A stretch of DNA of 58,711 nucleotides from Alphaproteobacteria bacterium (lineage in GTDB: Bacteria > Pseudomonadota > Alphaproteobacteria > Rickettsiales > Rickettsiaceae), in assembly GCA_020627625.1 (NCBI GenBank), contig JAHDGL010000002.1, forward strand, positions 1 through 58,711, read 5' to 3'. The position numbers were made by a program, and so were the translations under genes. Position 1 is the stretch's first letter; each line of letters begins with the position of its first letter. Below, in pieces: positions 1 through 10,661 of the stretch. The notes under the pieces were generated by a model. It did not search any database and had not been told where the DNA came from. It saw nothing but the letters and a program-made list of their open reading frames with translations.

Positions 1-47
<47 letters not shown>

Positions 48-187
48 AAGACTATAAATACATTAGGTAGAAAAAAACTAGCTATTAACTTAAGCCAAGT
101 ATTATTACTTAATGTCAGTCAATAATTTGCTGTCACTACCTTTACCTTTTTATTTGTATATATTGTTTGTTTAGCTACTAGAAATAC

Positions 188-241
<54 letters not shown>

Positions 242-610
242 AACTCTTTACTGATATAAATTTGATTGTAGATTATATATTTAACAGCGATCTATGGGTA
301 AAACGAAGTTTAGATTTTTAGTAGATTTTTAGTAAAAATTGGCACTTTTGATTAAGGAATAGCATCGCTATTTCAAGAACAGAAATAGGCAAGGATACAT
401 CTTATCTTTTATTCATAGTTCTATAGTTCGGATTATTTACTAGTAAAATTTATATCGAATTTATTTTTACTTGTAGAATTTATTTTTATTCTAGTTTTTT
501 ACTTTAATTAGGTTTAATTTAAAAATATTGCCTATTTTATATTATAATTTACAATATTTAAGATTTATTTTACAGCACCTTATTTTTTTATAAAAACAGA
601 TTACTCTATT

Positions 611-1429
611 ATGAAGAGATTATTACTTTTATTATTATTTATAATTCCATTATTTCAAATTAATAATTCTTATGCAGAGAGTATAAAAAAGATTAGTCAT
701 ATTCAAGAAATAATACCTTATTTAAAATCTCTTGATCAGGATAGTCTAGTGATATTTGATGTAGATAATACTATCTTCGCTCCTTCTGATTTGATTGGAA
801 GACCAAAAGCTGTAAATGTAAGGAGATCAATTTTTAAAGAATATAAAAAAAAATATGGTAAAGAGAAAGTTGCTCGAATTTTATCATTATATTATCTAAA
901 CACTAAAGAAGAGTTTGTTGAAAAAGAAATTAAGGAGATAATTAATCAATTATATACTCAGAAAATTCCAACTTTGGCACTAACTGCTATTGGTACAAAA
1001 AAATTTGGCTATATTAACAATCCAATGGAATTAAGATATTCAAGATTAAAAGAAAAAGATATTACTTTCGGTTTTGAATATTTAAATAAAAAGATTTTAT
1101 GGGGTAACGAGGCCGGTTATCAATCTGGTATAATTTTTTCAGGAAAAGAGACAAAAGGGAATGCCTTGCAATATTTTTTAGAGAATATTGCTCATTGGAA
1201 ACCAAAACATATTATATTTATTGATGATCATTCTAAATATTTAAAGAGTGTTAGTAAAATGTGTGATAAACTTGGAATTAAGTTTCAGGGTTTTCATTAT
1301 AAAGCGGCAATTTTCCAACAAGATCAAGAATTAACACCTGAAATAGCTAGATTGCAATTAAAAACATTAGATGAAAAAGAAATTTGGATACCAGATTTAG
1401 AGGCGCAAAAAATAATAGATTCAAAGTAA
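611..1429 (+). CDS. DUF2608 / HAD-like secreted protein
   Basis: ORF with signal peptide (MKRLLLLLLFIIPLF) and HAD-like motif VIFDVDNTIFAP; ends in IDDHSKYLKS. Confidence 0.75.
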   Translation: MKRLLLLLLFIIPLFQINNSYAESIKKISHIQEIIPYLKSLDQDSLVIFDVDNTIFAPSDLIGRPKAVNVRRSIFKEYKKKYGKEKVARILSLYYLNTKEEFVEKEIKEIINQLYTQKIPTLALTAIGTKKFGYINNPMELRYSRLKEKDITFGFEYLNKKILWGNEAGYQSGIIFSGKETKGNALQYFLENIAHWKPKHIIFIDDHSKYLKSVSKMCDKLGIKFQGFHYKAAIFQQDQELTPEIARLQLKTLDEKEIWIPDLEAQKIIDSK

Positions 1430-1437
1430 ACATTCTC

Positions 1438-3003
1438 ATGAAAAAATTATTATTCTTGCTATTTGTATTTAATCTATTTTCAGTAAGCTATACGATAGCA
1501 TCTTCCTATCATTCTATTACTTATAATTTATCTACAAAAAATATCCAGTCCGGTGTTTTTAATGTAGAAATGGTCATGAAAGGTAAATTCTCAAATCAAA
1601 TAATACTTGATTTGCCATCAAGATGGGCTGGAGCCCTATATACTGAGCAGATTAAAAACATCAAAATATCAGGTTTGCATCAAATAGAAATAAATAATAA
1701 CAATAATGATTTTCAAGCTGTTATTACTTTGCGCGATCAACAGAATAACGAAAAGAGTACTGAAATTAAACTTCAATATGAGGTGCATCAAAAAATAGGT
1801 AATCCATCTGATGTTCATGAGGCAATAGTGCGGCATGATTTAATACATACACCTGGATATGGAATTTTTGCTACTCCTGAAGATTTAAAAAGTGATGATA
1901 AAATAAATATTAGCATAAATTGGCTTGATCTTGATCCGGAATGGAAAATTTTATCATCTTATGGAATTCAGAAAAGAATTAATAAACAATTATCTGCTCC
2001 AGAATTATTGCATGCTATATATGTTGCTGGTGATCTGAGACTTCATCAAATCTCTAGTAAATCTGCGCCTGTTTATTTATCACTTTATGGAAAATTTGAT
2101 TTAACAGATAAGAAAATTATATCTGATATAAAAGAAATCGTCGAGAGTCAAAGAAAATTCTTCCAAGATTATAATTTTCCTTATTATGCAATCAGTCTTA
2201 TAGAAGGAGACAATCCTCGTTCTATGGGTGGTACTGGTTTGCAAAATGGCTTTACAGCTTTTTTGCCCAAAAAAATGCACAGATCTGATTATTATATTTT
2301 ATTTGCTCATGAACATTTACATAACTGGATTGCTGGTAAATTTAAAAATAACAAAGATGAAGAATTAAATTATTGGTGGTCCGAAGGGTTTACAGATTAT
2401 TACGCACGTTTAATTGCATATCGTTCTGGTGGTATAGATGAAACAATTTTTACAAAAGAAATAAATGAATTTTTATCATTTTATTACTTATCTCCTGTAG
2501 TTCAAGAGCCTAATATTAGAATAAAAAAAGATTTTTGGAGTAATTATGATATTCAAAAATTACCTTATTATAGAGGGTTTGTATTTGCAATTTATTTAAA
2601 TGATCTAATTCAGAAAGAAAAAAAAGGAAAATCATTAGATAATGTAATGCATGATTTGTTAAGAGAGGCTCCTAAAAAGAAATTCTCGGTAAATTTATTT
2701 AAAAAAATAGTTAATAAATATGTTAAAGGCGGTATTGATAAAGAAATATCAGAGTTTATTGATTCAGGGAATATCATTAATCTTGAGAAAGTAAATTTAC
2801 CTTTACAAACAAAGCTAAGTGGCCAATATTATATTGGTTTTAATAGGGAAATTTTTCAGAAAGAAAAAACCATTAAAGATATCGATATCAAAGGTAATGC
2901 TTATAAAGCTGGTCTTAGAAATAATCAGCAAGTTTTGGGGTATGACATGCCGAAAGGATTTGGAAATCCAGATCAAGTAATAACCATAAAAACAATCAAT
3001 TGA
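1438..3003 (+). CDS. M61-family glycyl aminopeptidase-like protein, possibly C-terminally truncated
   Basis: Signal peptide MKKLLFLLFVFNLF at 1438; zinc motif HEHLHNWIAGKF...WWSEGFTDYYA; partial PDZ-like AYKAGLRNNQ near the C-terminus. Confidence 0.8.
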   Translation: MKKLLFLLFVFNLFSVSYTIASSYHSITYNLSTKNIQSGVFNVEMVMKGKFSNQIILDLPSRWAGALYTEQIKNIKISGLHQIEINNNNNDFQAVITLRDQQNNEKSTEIKLQYEVHQKIGNPSDVHEAIVRHDLIHTPGYGIFATPEDLKSDDKINISINWLDLDPEWKILSSYGIQKRINKQLSAPELLHAIYVAGDLRLHQISSKSAPVYLSLYGKFDLTDKKIISDIKEIVESQRKFFQDYNFPYYAISLIEGDNPRSMGGTGLQNGFTAFLPKKMHRSDYYILFAHEHLHNWIAGKFKNNKDEELNYWWSEGFTDYYARLIAYRSGGIDETIFTKEINEFLSFYYLSPVVQEPNIRIKKDFWSNYDIQKLPYYRGFVFAIYLNDLIQKEKKGKSLDNVMHDLLREAPKKKFSVNLFKKIVNKYVKGGIDKEISEFIDSGNIINLEKVNLPLQTKLSGQYYIGFNREIFQKEKTIKDIDIKGNAYKAGLRNNQQVLGYDMPKGFGNPDQVITIKTIN

Positions 3004-3143
3004 GATTATAAATTTAAACACGAACATTACGAAAAAACAACGCAAATATTTCAATTAAAAGAAGATAGAACTCAAAAAGAACAAAAATTATTTTATAAAT
3101 TTTTTAATTTATAACTTAACTTGTAGGGTTCTTTTGGATGTTG

Positions 3144-3272
3144 TACCATTTCTCATTTCAAATTATTTACTATACCATTTTGTATGATTAATCTGTGCTC
3201 ACCTATTTATATAATCTGCGCAGTCTCACCTTGAAATGCAAACCTATAATTCAAAATAAGAAATGGTATTAT
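3144..3272. repeat. Family C palindromic element, copy C1
   Basis: taccatttctcatttcaaatta...taattcaaaataagaaatggtatta, inverted ends; matches 30326-30454. Confidence 0.85.
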
Positions 3273-3457
3273 AAACGCGAGTTTAGGATAAACAAAATTG
3301 CATATTTACGTATAGATTGACACTTTGTTAGCAAAAAATAACCCCCAAAATACTCAAATATCTACGGATATTCTCCGTTTTTTGAGAACATTTTGTACTA
3401 AAAATTGCCTAATCTACACAAAAATCTGCTAAATTTCTTATCCTAAATTCGCGTTAT
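3271..3457 (+). repeat. Family A palindromic element, copy A1
   Basis: ataaacgcgagtttaggataa...ttatcctaaattcgcgttata; near-identical to 24949-25136 and to the reverse complement of 34920-35108. Confidence 0.95.
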
Positions 3458-3543
3458 AACGAATTAAAAAATACGCATATTTCAATTTTATTCATTCTAT
3501 TTTAAAATATTCTTTACTCGCATTTTTAGTAATAGTTAGATAA

Positions 3544-3600
3544 TATAGTAAATGGGTAAATGGTAAAATTAAGTTTTATATCAAATTTACATTCACTATA
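3544..3600. repeat. Family D-type short inverted repeat (TATAGTAAAT...ATTCACTATA)
   Basis: TATAGTAAATGGGTAAATG... with inverted end CATTCACTATA. Confidence 0.55.
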
Positions 3601-3643
3601 GTAAACTTAGAATAACATATTAAATAATTATGCAAACAGTATT

Positions 3644-3805
3644 ATGCAAACAGTAAAAATAGCAAAAACAAATTTACTATCCATCTCTTGTGATGGTCAA
3701 GATATGCTTTTAGATCATCCTAAAATTTATTTAAAAATAGATCCTAAGATAGGGAAAATTGTTTGTCCATATTGCAGCAGAACTTTTCAACTAATAGTAA
3801 AATAA
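3644..3805 (+). CDS. Small zinc-finger (zf-CHCC / NDUFS6-like) protein, 53 aa
   Basis: Manual translation MQTVKIAKTNLLSISCDGQDMLLDHPKIYLKIDPKIGKIVCPYCSRTFQLIVK; C-G...HPxVYL...CPYC pattern; below the ORF-track length cutoff. Confidence 0.8.
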   Translation: MQTVKIAKTNLLSISCDGQDMLLDHPKIYLKIDPKIGKIVCPYCSRTFQLIVK

Positions 3806-3817
3806 ATTGTTATTTAT

Positions 3818-5800
3818 ATGACTATAAAAATTCTTTCAAACAGTACTATTAATAAAATATCAGCTGGTGAGGTAATTGAACGCCCGGCTTCAGTTGTAAA
3901 AGAATTAGTTGAAAATGCAATTGATGCTGGTGCTAATAAGATTGAAATAATATTAGAGTGTGCTGGTAAAAATTTAATAATTATCAAAGATAATGGAATA
4001 GGTATGAATAAAGCTGAATTAGAATTAGCTATTCAGCGTCATGCTACTTCAAAACTTGACGAGGATGATTTGTTAAATATTAATAGCTTTGGTTTTAGAG
4101 GTGAGGCCCTGCCTTCAATTGGTGCAATTAGTAAATTCACAATTACATCTAAAAAACAGAATGAGAAAATTGCTCATAGTTTGACCATTATAGGCGGCCA
4201 GGTGCAACCAACATTAGAAGCAACGAGAAATACAGGTGCCACAATAGAAGTGCGAGACTTGTTTTTTGCAACGCCAGCTAGATTAAAATTTTTAAGAGCG
4301 GATAGAACGGAATTAAACGCCTCAATTCAAATTATAAAAAGAATTGCTATTGCGCATCCAGATATAGAATTTGCCTTAATTCATAATGATAAACAATTAA
4401 TTAAGGTCAAGCCGAAGCCCAATATCAATAAAGAGAATATACAAAATATTGAAAACAGAATATCTGAAATTATTAACCCTGAATTTATTACAAATTCAAC
4501 AAAAGTTTCTTTAGTTCGAAGTGGAATAGAAATATATGGATACACTTCATTGCCAACACATAATAGAGCCTCCGCAGAAGATCAATTCTTATTTATTAAT
4601 AACAGACCTGTGAAAGATAAATTATTAAATATTGCATTAAAAGTAGCATATCAAGATTATTTAGCGCGCGATCGTCATCCAATATCCGTATTATTTATTA
4701 AGGTGGATCCACAATTTGTTGACGTTAATGTGCATCCAGCAAAAACAGAAGTGCGTTTTCATGATCCAAATCTAATTAGAAATTTGGTAATTAGCTCGAT
4801 TAAAGATGCATTAAATAATTCAAGCAATAGAGTATCTACTGATCCTTCCGTTGCTGCTATGAATTATATACAAGCTAATCAATCAAATATAAATACAAAA
4901 CTTAGAGAACAGAATAATTCAAAACCACAATCGGCTTTTCAGATTCCTTTGACAAAGAATAATAATAATTTGGGTAATAATACTCAATCTAAATCATTTA
5001 GTAATTATGTTTTGCCTTCTACAGTAAAACATTCTGATGGTGAAATAGATAATAATTATTTAGCCTCATCTTCGGAATCTAAAGCCAATTATTCTGAATT
5101 AAGACCTGATTATGCGTTAATGAATGATGCAAAAATGAATGATGCAAAAGACGAAGGAGACAAGCCACATGCGATTATTGAAGAAGAGAGAGGTGTTAAT
5201 ACCGAACAGCTTAGTAAATTTCCTCTTGGAGCGGCCAAAGCCCAGCTACATAGCACATATATAATCTCGCAAACAAATGATAGTATAATAATTACCGATC
5301 AGCATGCGGCGCATGAACGTATTGGTTATGAAAAAATTAAACAGCAAATAGAAAAGAATGGATTAATAAAACAAAGATTATTGATTCCAGAAATCATAGA
5401 GTTACCAGACACAGAACGCGCTAATATTTTGAATGATAATAAATCTTCCTTATCTGAATTAGGTTTAACAATAGAAAAATTTGGTGATAAATCAATCATA
5501 GTTTCAGAAATGCCAAGCTTGGTAGGAGATGTGAATTGCTCCCAAATAATCTTGGATTTAGCGGATTATTTTATGGAGTTTGGAGAAAATATTGTTCTTA
5601 CTGAATTAATAGAGCATATAACAGAAACATATGCGTGCCATTATGCAATCAGAGCCGGTAAAAAACTAAAAGCAGAAGAGATGAACGAGCTATTAAGGCA
5701 AATGGAAAACACTCCTTTTTCAGGACAATGTAATCATGGCAGGCAAACTTATATCGAGCTTAAGTTAAAAGATATAGAAAAATTATTTGGCCGTAAATGA
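3818..5800 (+). CDS. mutL: DNA mismatch repair protein MutL
   Basis: KISAGEVIERPASVVKELVENAIDAGA, FGFRGEALPSI, VDVNVHPAKTEVRF, CNHGRQTYIEL. Confidence 0.98.
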   Translation: MTIKILSNSTINKISAGEVIERPASVVKELVENAIDAGANKIEIILECAGKNLIIIKDNGIGMNKAELELAIQRHATSKLDEDDLLNINSFGFRGEALPSIGAISKFTITSKKQNEKIAHSLTIIGGQVQPTLEATRNTGATIEVRDLFFATPARLKFLRADRTELNASIQIIKRIAIAHPDIEFALIHNDKQLIKVKPKPNINKENIQNIENRISEIINPEFITNSTKVSLVRSGIEIYGYTSLPTHNRASAEDQFLFINNRPVKDKLLNIALKVAYQDYLARDRHPISVLFIKVDPQFVDVNVHPAKTEVRFHDPNLIRNLVISSIKDALNNSSNRVSTDPSVAAMNYIQANQSNINTKLREQNNSKPQSAFQIPLTKNNNNLGNNTQSKSFSNYVLPSTVKHSDGEIDNNYLASSSESKANYSELRPDYALMNDAKMNDAKDEGDKPHAIIEEERGVNTEQLSKFPLGAAKAQLHSTYIISQTNDSIIITDQHAAHERIGYEKIKQQIEKNGLIKQRLLIPEIIELPDTERANILNDNKSSLSELGLTIEKFGDKSIIVSEMPSLVGDVNCSQIILDLADYFMEFGENIVLTELIEHITETYACHYAIRAGKKLKAEEMNELLRQMENTPFSGQCNHGRQTYIELKLKDIEKLFGRK

Positions 5801-5841
5801 TGTTTAAGATTTTATAAATAATTTTTTAAAGGTTTTAAACT

Positions 5842-6459
5842 ATGGTTAGATGGGTGTCGTTACCAGGGCTGATAGATTATAGCGCGGCTATAGAGATAAT
5901 GGAACAGCAAGTTCAGAAAATAATAGCTGGATGCAGTGAAACTATATTTTTATTAGAGCATGAAGAAATTTATACTGCTGGTAGGAATTACGATAATAAA
6001 GAGTTAGTTGGCGGCAATAATATTCCGGTAATATACACTAATCGTGGTGGAAAATTTACCTATCACGGGCCGGGACAACGCATTATTTACCCTATATTGA
6101 ATTTAAATAATAGAATTCCTGATATTAGATTATATATAAGAAATTTAGAAAAATGGATTATTAATAGCTTAAAACATTTTGGAATTAATGCTTATACTAT
6201 TGAAAATATGGTCGGTATATGGGTTCTTCGTAATAATAATCATGCAAAAATAGCAGCTATTGGTGTTAGAATTAAAAAATGGGTGACATATCATGGCATT
6301 GCTATCAACATTAATACAAATCTTGAAAATTATTCGGGCATAATTCCTTGTGGAATCAATGATTTTCCGGTAACTTCATTTGAAGAGCTTGGAATAAGAG
6401 TATCGTTTGACGACTTTGATTCTATATTAAAAAAAGAATTTCATAAGATATTTAGATAA
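5842..6459 (+). CDS. lipB: Lipoyl(octanoyl) transferase LipB
   Basis: LLEHEEIYTAGRN, NRGGKFTYHGPGQRIIYPI, KIAAIGVRIKKWVTYHGIAINI, GIIPCGI. Confidence 0.97.
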   Translation: MVRWVSLPGLIDYSAAIEIMEQQVQKIIAGCSETIFLLEHEEIYTAGRNYDNKELVGGNNIPVIYTNRGGKFTYHGPGQRIIYPILNLNNRIPDIRLYIRNLEKWIINSLKHFGINAYTIENMVGIWVLRNNNHAKIAAIGVRIKKWVTYHGIAININTNLENYSGIIPCGINDFPVTSFEELGIRVSFDDFDSILKKEFHKIFR

Positions 6460-6542
6460 ATATTCAGAAATACATTACGGTAAACCTTTCTTAGAATCCA
6501 TAGTTCAGTTTATTTAAACACTCGAAAAGATTGTAAAAAATA

Positions 6543-7898
6543 ATGAATTCGGTTTATCATATTCTGCATAAGCATCCGGCTATTTATCCAGAAGATATTC
6601 AAATAGAATATGAGTATCTAGCTCAAGAGTTAGTAAAATCTGGTCGTTTGCGTATAGATACTGATTATTATCGTAATTTTGTACATTATAATGATCCTGT
6701 AGATAAAATTAATTTTGTATTTAGTCATGCAGAACTTACAAATCCTGATCTTGTACGAAATTCTTATTCGATTATCAAGCAATTATATAAGACAAAGAAT
6801 AAACGATTATCCAATGATAAGTTAAAATTAATTATAAATAATCTCAATAATAAGCTTAAGAAATTATTGATGGTAAGTGATGAACTCACAATAAGATTAG
6901 CTCGTATTTTCGTACAATCCGCGCATCCTATAGTTATTCATTGGTTGCTATATGACAGGGTGCAAGTGTTTATTACATATTCTAATAGTATTGGTGATGT
7001 TATGAATATCCAAAATTGGAAGCATTCTGGTAAAAATAGCGGTATGCAAAGCACCGATGGTCATAACGTATGTATTTACGTTTCATGTGGCGGAAATCCA
7101 TTTACAGAAAATAATAAGAAATCACCTAAATATGGAGACGGATGGGCTGCTTTAGCTCGATTGCAAATTATTGCTGGTCAAGAGATAGGTCATTATGCAG
7201 ATATAAAGCGAGATTATCAGGGAAATCAAATTACCAGACATTCTGCTAATTTTGCATGCACCCAAGCAACGCCTCATGTTAAAGAAGGTAGAAAGCGTGA
7301 TATTAGCAGATGTAATAATTTACTGAATTTACTATTAAAAAACGGTATGAGCAATCTTATAGAGTTAGAAAGAAAGCTTAAATTCTATGATCAGCAAAAA
7401 ATATCAGGTATTCAAATTTGGTGGCTAAAAATTTTAATTTATATATATAGAAATAAGTTATTTAGTTTTGCACATAAAAATAAATTATATTTTATCAAAA
7501 ATTTTTACCAAGACAAATATACGGGCTTGATGATTGCGGCTATGATTGAGGATATGCAATCACATCTTGCGCCAATTGCTGATGTGTATAAACGTGATGA
7601 CCCAGAAGCAGAAGAGGCTATAAGTTGCGTTGAGGCGTTAGCGCGTGTTCCTCAGCAAGTAATGAAATGGGGGCATTTAACAACTAGAGCCACCATGCGT
7701 GATTTATATAAAATATATTATAAAGAGGTAATTCCCTCATTAATCGATAATTATAACCATTTGGCTAATGTTAAATATCAACGTAATTATTCAGTGCGGA
7801 GGCAAAATATTATACAAAATGTTTTTCAAAAAATATTGCAATTTATTCCTTATTTAGGAAAGAAGAAATTTAAGTTTAATGAGGTGCGTGATGTTTAG
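6543..7898 (+). CDS. Conserved protein of unknown function, possibly a Rickettsiales-restricted DUF2748-like family
   Basis: Long intact ORF of 451 aa; no catalytic motif recognised; family assignment is from memory only. Confidence 0.5.
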   Translation: MNSVYHILHKHPAIYPEDIQIEYEYLAQELVKSGRLRIDTDYYRNFVHYNDPVDKINFVFSHAELTNPDLVRNSYSIIKQLYKTKNKRLSNDKLKLIINNLNNKLKKLLMVSDELTIRLARIFVQSAHPIVIHWLLYDRVQVFITYSNSIGDVMNIQNWKHSGKNSGMQSTDGHNVCIYVSCGGNPFTENNKKSPKYGDGWAALARLQIIAGQEIGHYADIKRDYQGNQITRHSANFACTQATPHVKEGRKRDISRCNNLLNLLLKNGMSNLIELERKLKFYDQQKISGIQIWWLKILIYIYRNKLFSFAHKNKLYFIKNFYQDKYTGLMIAAMIEDMQSHLAPIADVYKRDDPEAEEAISCVEALARVPQQVMKWGHLTTRATMRDLYKIYYKEVIPSLIDNYNHLANVKYQRNYSVRRQNIIQNVFQKILQFIPYLGKKKFKFNEVRDV

Positions 7899-7918
7899 AC
7901 TTTAATGAAGCTATCCGT

Positions 7919-8084
7919 TATAGTAAATCAAGTTGAATTTGACGCATTTTTTAATTCATCTTTATGAAATTTATATCTCATCTTTTTTGCCTTTAATGGG
8001 TTAGCATTTAAGGTAAAAAAAGCTAAAATCTAAATTCCAAAATGTTTTAAAAAAAACACATAAACTTCAATTTGATTCACTATA
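7919..8084. repeat. Family B palindromic MITE-like element, copy B1
   Basis: TATAGTAAATCAAGTTGAATTTG...CTTCAATTTGATTCACTATA inverted ends; interior also palindromic; matches 36332-36498. Confidence 0.88.
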
Positions 8085-8181
8085 ATTTCTAAATTCATGT
8101 TCATAGGATAAAGTGATTTTGTAAAAACAACCCCATATAACAACACCATAGTGAGATTGTTATAATACTTAAGTATTGCCC

Positions 8182-8209
8182 TTGACAATTTGTAATATTT
8201 TTATAGAAT
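8182..8209 (+). promoter_or_regulatory. Sigma70-like promoter for tRNA-Ile
   Basis: TTGACA (8182-8187), 16-nt spacer, TAGAAT (8204-8209), about 19 nt upstream of the tRNA. Confidence 0.6.
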
Positions 8210-8227
8210 GTTCTCACCCATTACGAT

Positions 8228-8304
<77 letters not shown>

Positions 8305-8466
8305 TTTCATAGTCTATATTAATTCAACCTAGCTAATTTTATAACAAACTTATTATAGCAAGGGCGCATTTCAAGTGTGTACAAATTTTAAATTCGTTGA
8401 TTACGCTATAGATAAATTATATTATTTCATTGTATAATACATATATATTTAATTATAAATCATAAA

Positions 8467-9117
8467 ATGACAAAAGAAATATTCGAAGTACCAAACGGTG
8501 AAAATAAAGTACTTATGCATTCATGCTGCGCCCCATGTTCGGGACCCCTTATTGAAAAAATGGTGGAGTCTGGTATTGATTTAACTATTTTTTTCTATAA
8601 TCCTAATATCCATCCTAAAAAAGAATATGAGATACGAAAAAAAGAAAATATTCGTTATGCTGATAAATTGGGGATAGGGTTTGTTGATGCAGATTATGAC
8701 GTGCAGAATTGGTTTGCGCGTGCTAAAGGTATGGAGAAGGAGCCAGAGCGTGGCATACGTTGTACTATGTGTTTTGATATGCGTTTTGAGCGTACGGCAT
8801 TATATGCATATGAAAATAATTTTAAAATCATAACTAGCTCTTTGGGTATTTCTCGTTGGAAAAATATGGAGCAAATTAATGATAGCGGTAAGCGTTCTGC
8901 ATCGCATTATCCTGGGATCACTTATTGGGAGTATAATTGGCGCAAAGAGGGTGGTAGTGCTCGTATGTATGATTTGGCAAAAGAAGAGAAATTTTATAAA
9001 CAGGAATATTGCGGATGTATCTATTCTTTGCGTGATACGAATAATTGGCGCAAGAAAAATGATCGTGAAGAAATTAATATAGGTGAAGAATTTTATCAGG
9101 CTAAAATAAAAAGCTAA
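8467..9117 (+). CDS. queH: Epoxyqueuosine reductase QueH
   Basis: [47 protein letters not shown]. Confidence 0.92.
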   Translation: MTKEIFEVPNGENKVLMHSCCAPCSGPLIEKMVESGIDLTIFFYNPNIHPKKEYEIRKKENIRYADKLGIGFVDADYDVQNWFARAKGMEKEPERGIRCTMCFDMRFERTALYAYENNFKIITSSLGISRWKNMEQINDSGKRSASHYPGITYWEYNWRKEGGSARMYDLAKEEKFYKQEYCGCIYSLRDTNNWRKKNDREEINIGEEFYQAKIKS

Positions 9118-9121
9118 TATA

Positions 9122-10018
9122 GTGAATAAATATATGGATGGTTGGATAAATATATATAAACCGCGTGGCATTAGCTCTGCAAAATCAGTTTCTATAGTAA
9201 AAAATGTTTTTAAGAAATATAAAGTTGGACATACCGGTACTTTGGATTTAGAAGCAGAAGGAGTATTGCCAATGGCTATTGGCGAGGCAACAAAGCTAGT
9301 AAATATTTTAGTTGATGCAAAAAAGCAATATGCTTTTACTATAAAATTTGGTGCAAAAACTGATAGTTCTGATAGCGCTGGGAAAATTATCGAAACAACA
9401 GATCATATACCAAGCAAAAAAGAATGTTATGAAATTTGTTCTAAGTTTTTAGGGGTAGTAGAACAGATACCGCCTGCATATTCGGCAATTAAGGTAAATG
9501 GTCAACGTTCTTATAAACTAGCAAGAGCTGGAAAACAGGTAGAATTAGCTAAACGTAAAATTAACATATATAGCCTGGAATGTACTGAATATAACGAGAA
9601 AGAACATACGGCAAGCTATATATGTGAATGCTCGAAAGGAACATATATACGCACTTTAGCAGAAGATATTTCTTTGTCCTTGCAAAGTTTGGGATTTGTG
9701 ATAGAATTGCGACGCTTAAAAGTTGGAATGTTTGATGCAAAGAATGTTGTAGATATTTCTAGCTATAAAGAATTAGATTTTGCGGAAGCAACTGAGCTCC
9801 TGCAAGATAATTGCTTGAAGGTTGAAGATGTGCTAGACGACATCCCGGTACTTGAAGCGGACGATTTTTATGCTCAAAAAATTCGTTTTGGTCAAAAATG
9901 TAAGTTTGATATTGATCAAAATCATGATTTAGTTTGGGTAAGAAATAATGGCAGAATTGTTGCTATTGGTAGTTTGCGTCAAAGGATCTTTCAATCATCA
10001 AGGGTATTTAATTTATAA
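9122..10018 (+). CDS. truB: tRNA pseudouridine(55) synthase TruB
   Basis: [65 protein letters not shown] start or ATG at 9134. Confidence 0.97.
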   Translation: MNKYMDGWINIYKPRGISSAKSVSIVKNVFKKYKVGHTGTLDLEAEGVLPMAIGEATKLVNILVDAKKQYAFTIKFGAKTDSSDSAGKIIETTDHIPSKKECYEICSKFLGVVEQIPPAYSAIKVNGQRSYKLARAGKQVELAKRKINIYSLECTEYNEKEHTASYICECSKGTYIRTLAEDISLSLQSLGFVIELRRLKVGMFDAKNVVDISSYKELDFAEATELLQDNCLKVEDVLDDIPVLEADDFYAQKIRFGQKCKFDIDQNHDLVWVRNNGRIVAIGSLRQRIFQSSRVFNL

Positions 10019-10031
10019 AAGGAGAAAACTG

Positions 10032-10301
10032 ATGTCGATTACACAAGAACGTAAAACACAACTTATCGAAGAATTTGCTACTGGCGAAAAGGATACTGGT
10101 TCAGTTGAGGTGCAATGCGCTGTTTTAACTGAGAGAATTAAAAACTTAACCGATCATTTAAAAGAAAATCATAAAGATTTTTCTTCAAGAAGAGGTCTGT
10201 TGATGCTTGTTGGACGTAGGCGTAGATTAATGACATATCTAAAAAAACAAAGTCTGGATAGGTATGTAACTCTAGTAAAAAGACTCGGCTTAAGAAAATA
10301 A
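10032..10301 (+). CDS. rpsO: 30S ribosomal protein S15
   Basis: [36 protein letters not shown]...[25 protein letters not shown] just upstream of the ATG at 10032. Confidence 0.98.
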   Translation: MSITQERKTQLIEEFATGEKDTGSVEVQCAVLTERIKNLTDHLKENHKDFSSRRGLLMLVGRRRRLMTYLKKQSLDRYVTLVKRLGLRK

Positions 10302-10412
10302 GCTATCGTTGGAAAAAGCAGCTATTTATAACTCGATTCTTTTTGCCTAATTGTTGTTATATATTAGGTTCTAGATTTAAGTTTTATCTATACAGTTTAT
10401 TTGAATTTACTG

Positions 10413-10575
10413 TATAGTGAAATTTTGAAAACAATTTTAAGTGTTTATGTAGCTAGTAAATTTATAGTTTGTGCGTTTTGTAAAAAATCATTTTGAAATT
10501 TAGATTTTAGCTTTTTTGCCTTAAATGCTAACCCATAAAAAAGTAAAAAAACAAGATATAAATTGCACAAAAATA
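10413..10575. repeat. Degenerate family B element, copy B3
   Basis: TATAGTGAAATTTTGAA... with interior cattttgaaatttagattttagcttttttgccttaaatgctaaccca matching B1 and B2; ends approximate. Confidence 0.6.
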
Positions 10576-10661
10576 GGTAAAATATACCTTATTTTTATAC
10601 ATAGCTTCGGCTTATATTATATAAGCAATATTGATGAAATAACAAATAGGTAAATAATTGG

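Noticed and set aside
9118-9134. TATAGTGAATAA at the truB start as a further D element
   Set aside because: Only about 12 bp match with no inverted partner nearby; chance is plausible in AT-rich sequence.
8800-9171. Antisense ORF (123 aa) and +1 frame ORF 8879-9082 over queH
   Set aside because: Overlap the well-supported queH gene; no independent evidence of coding.
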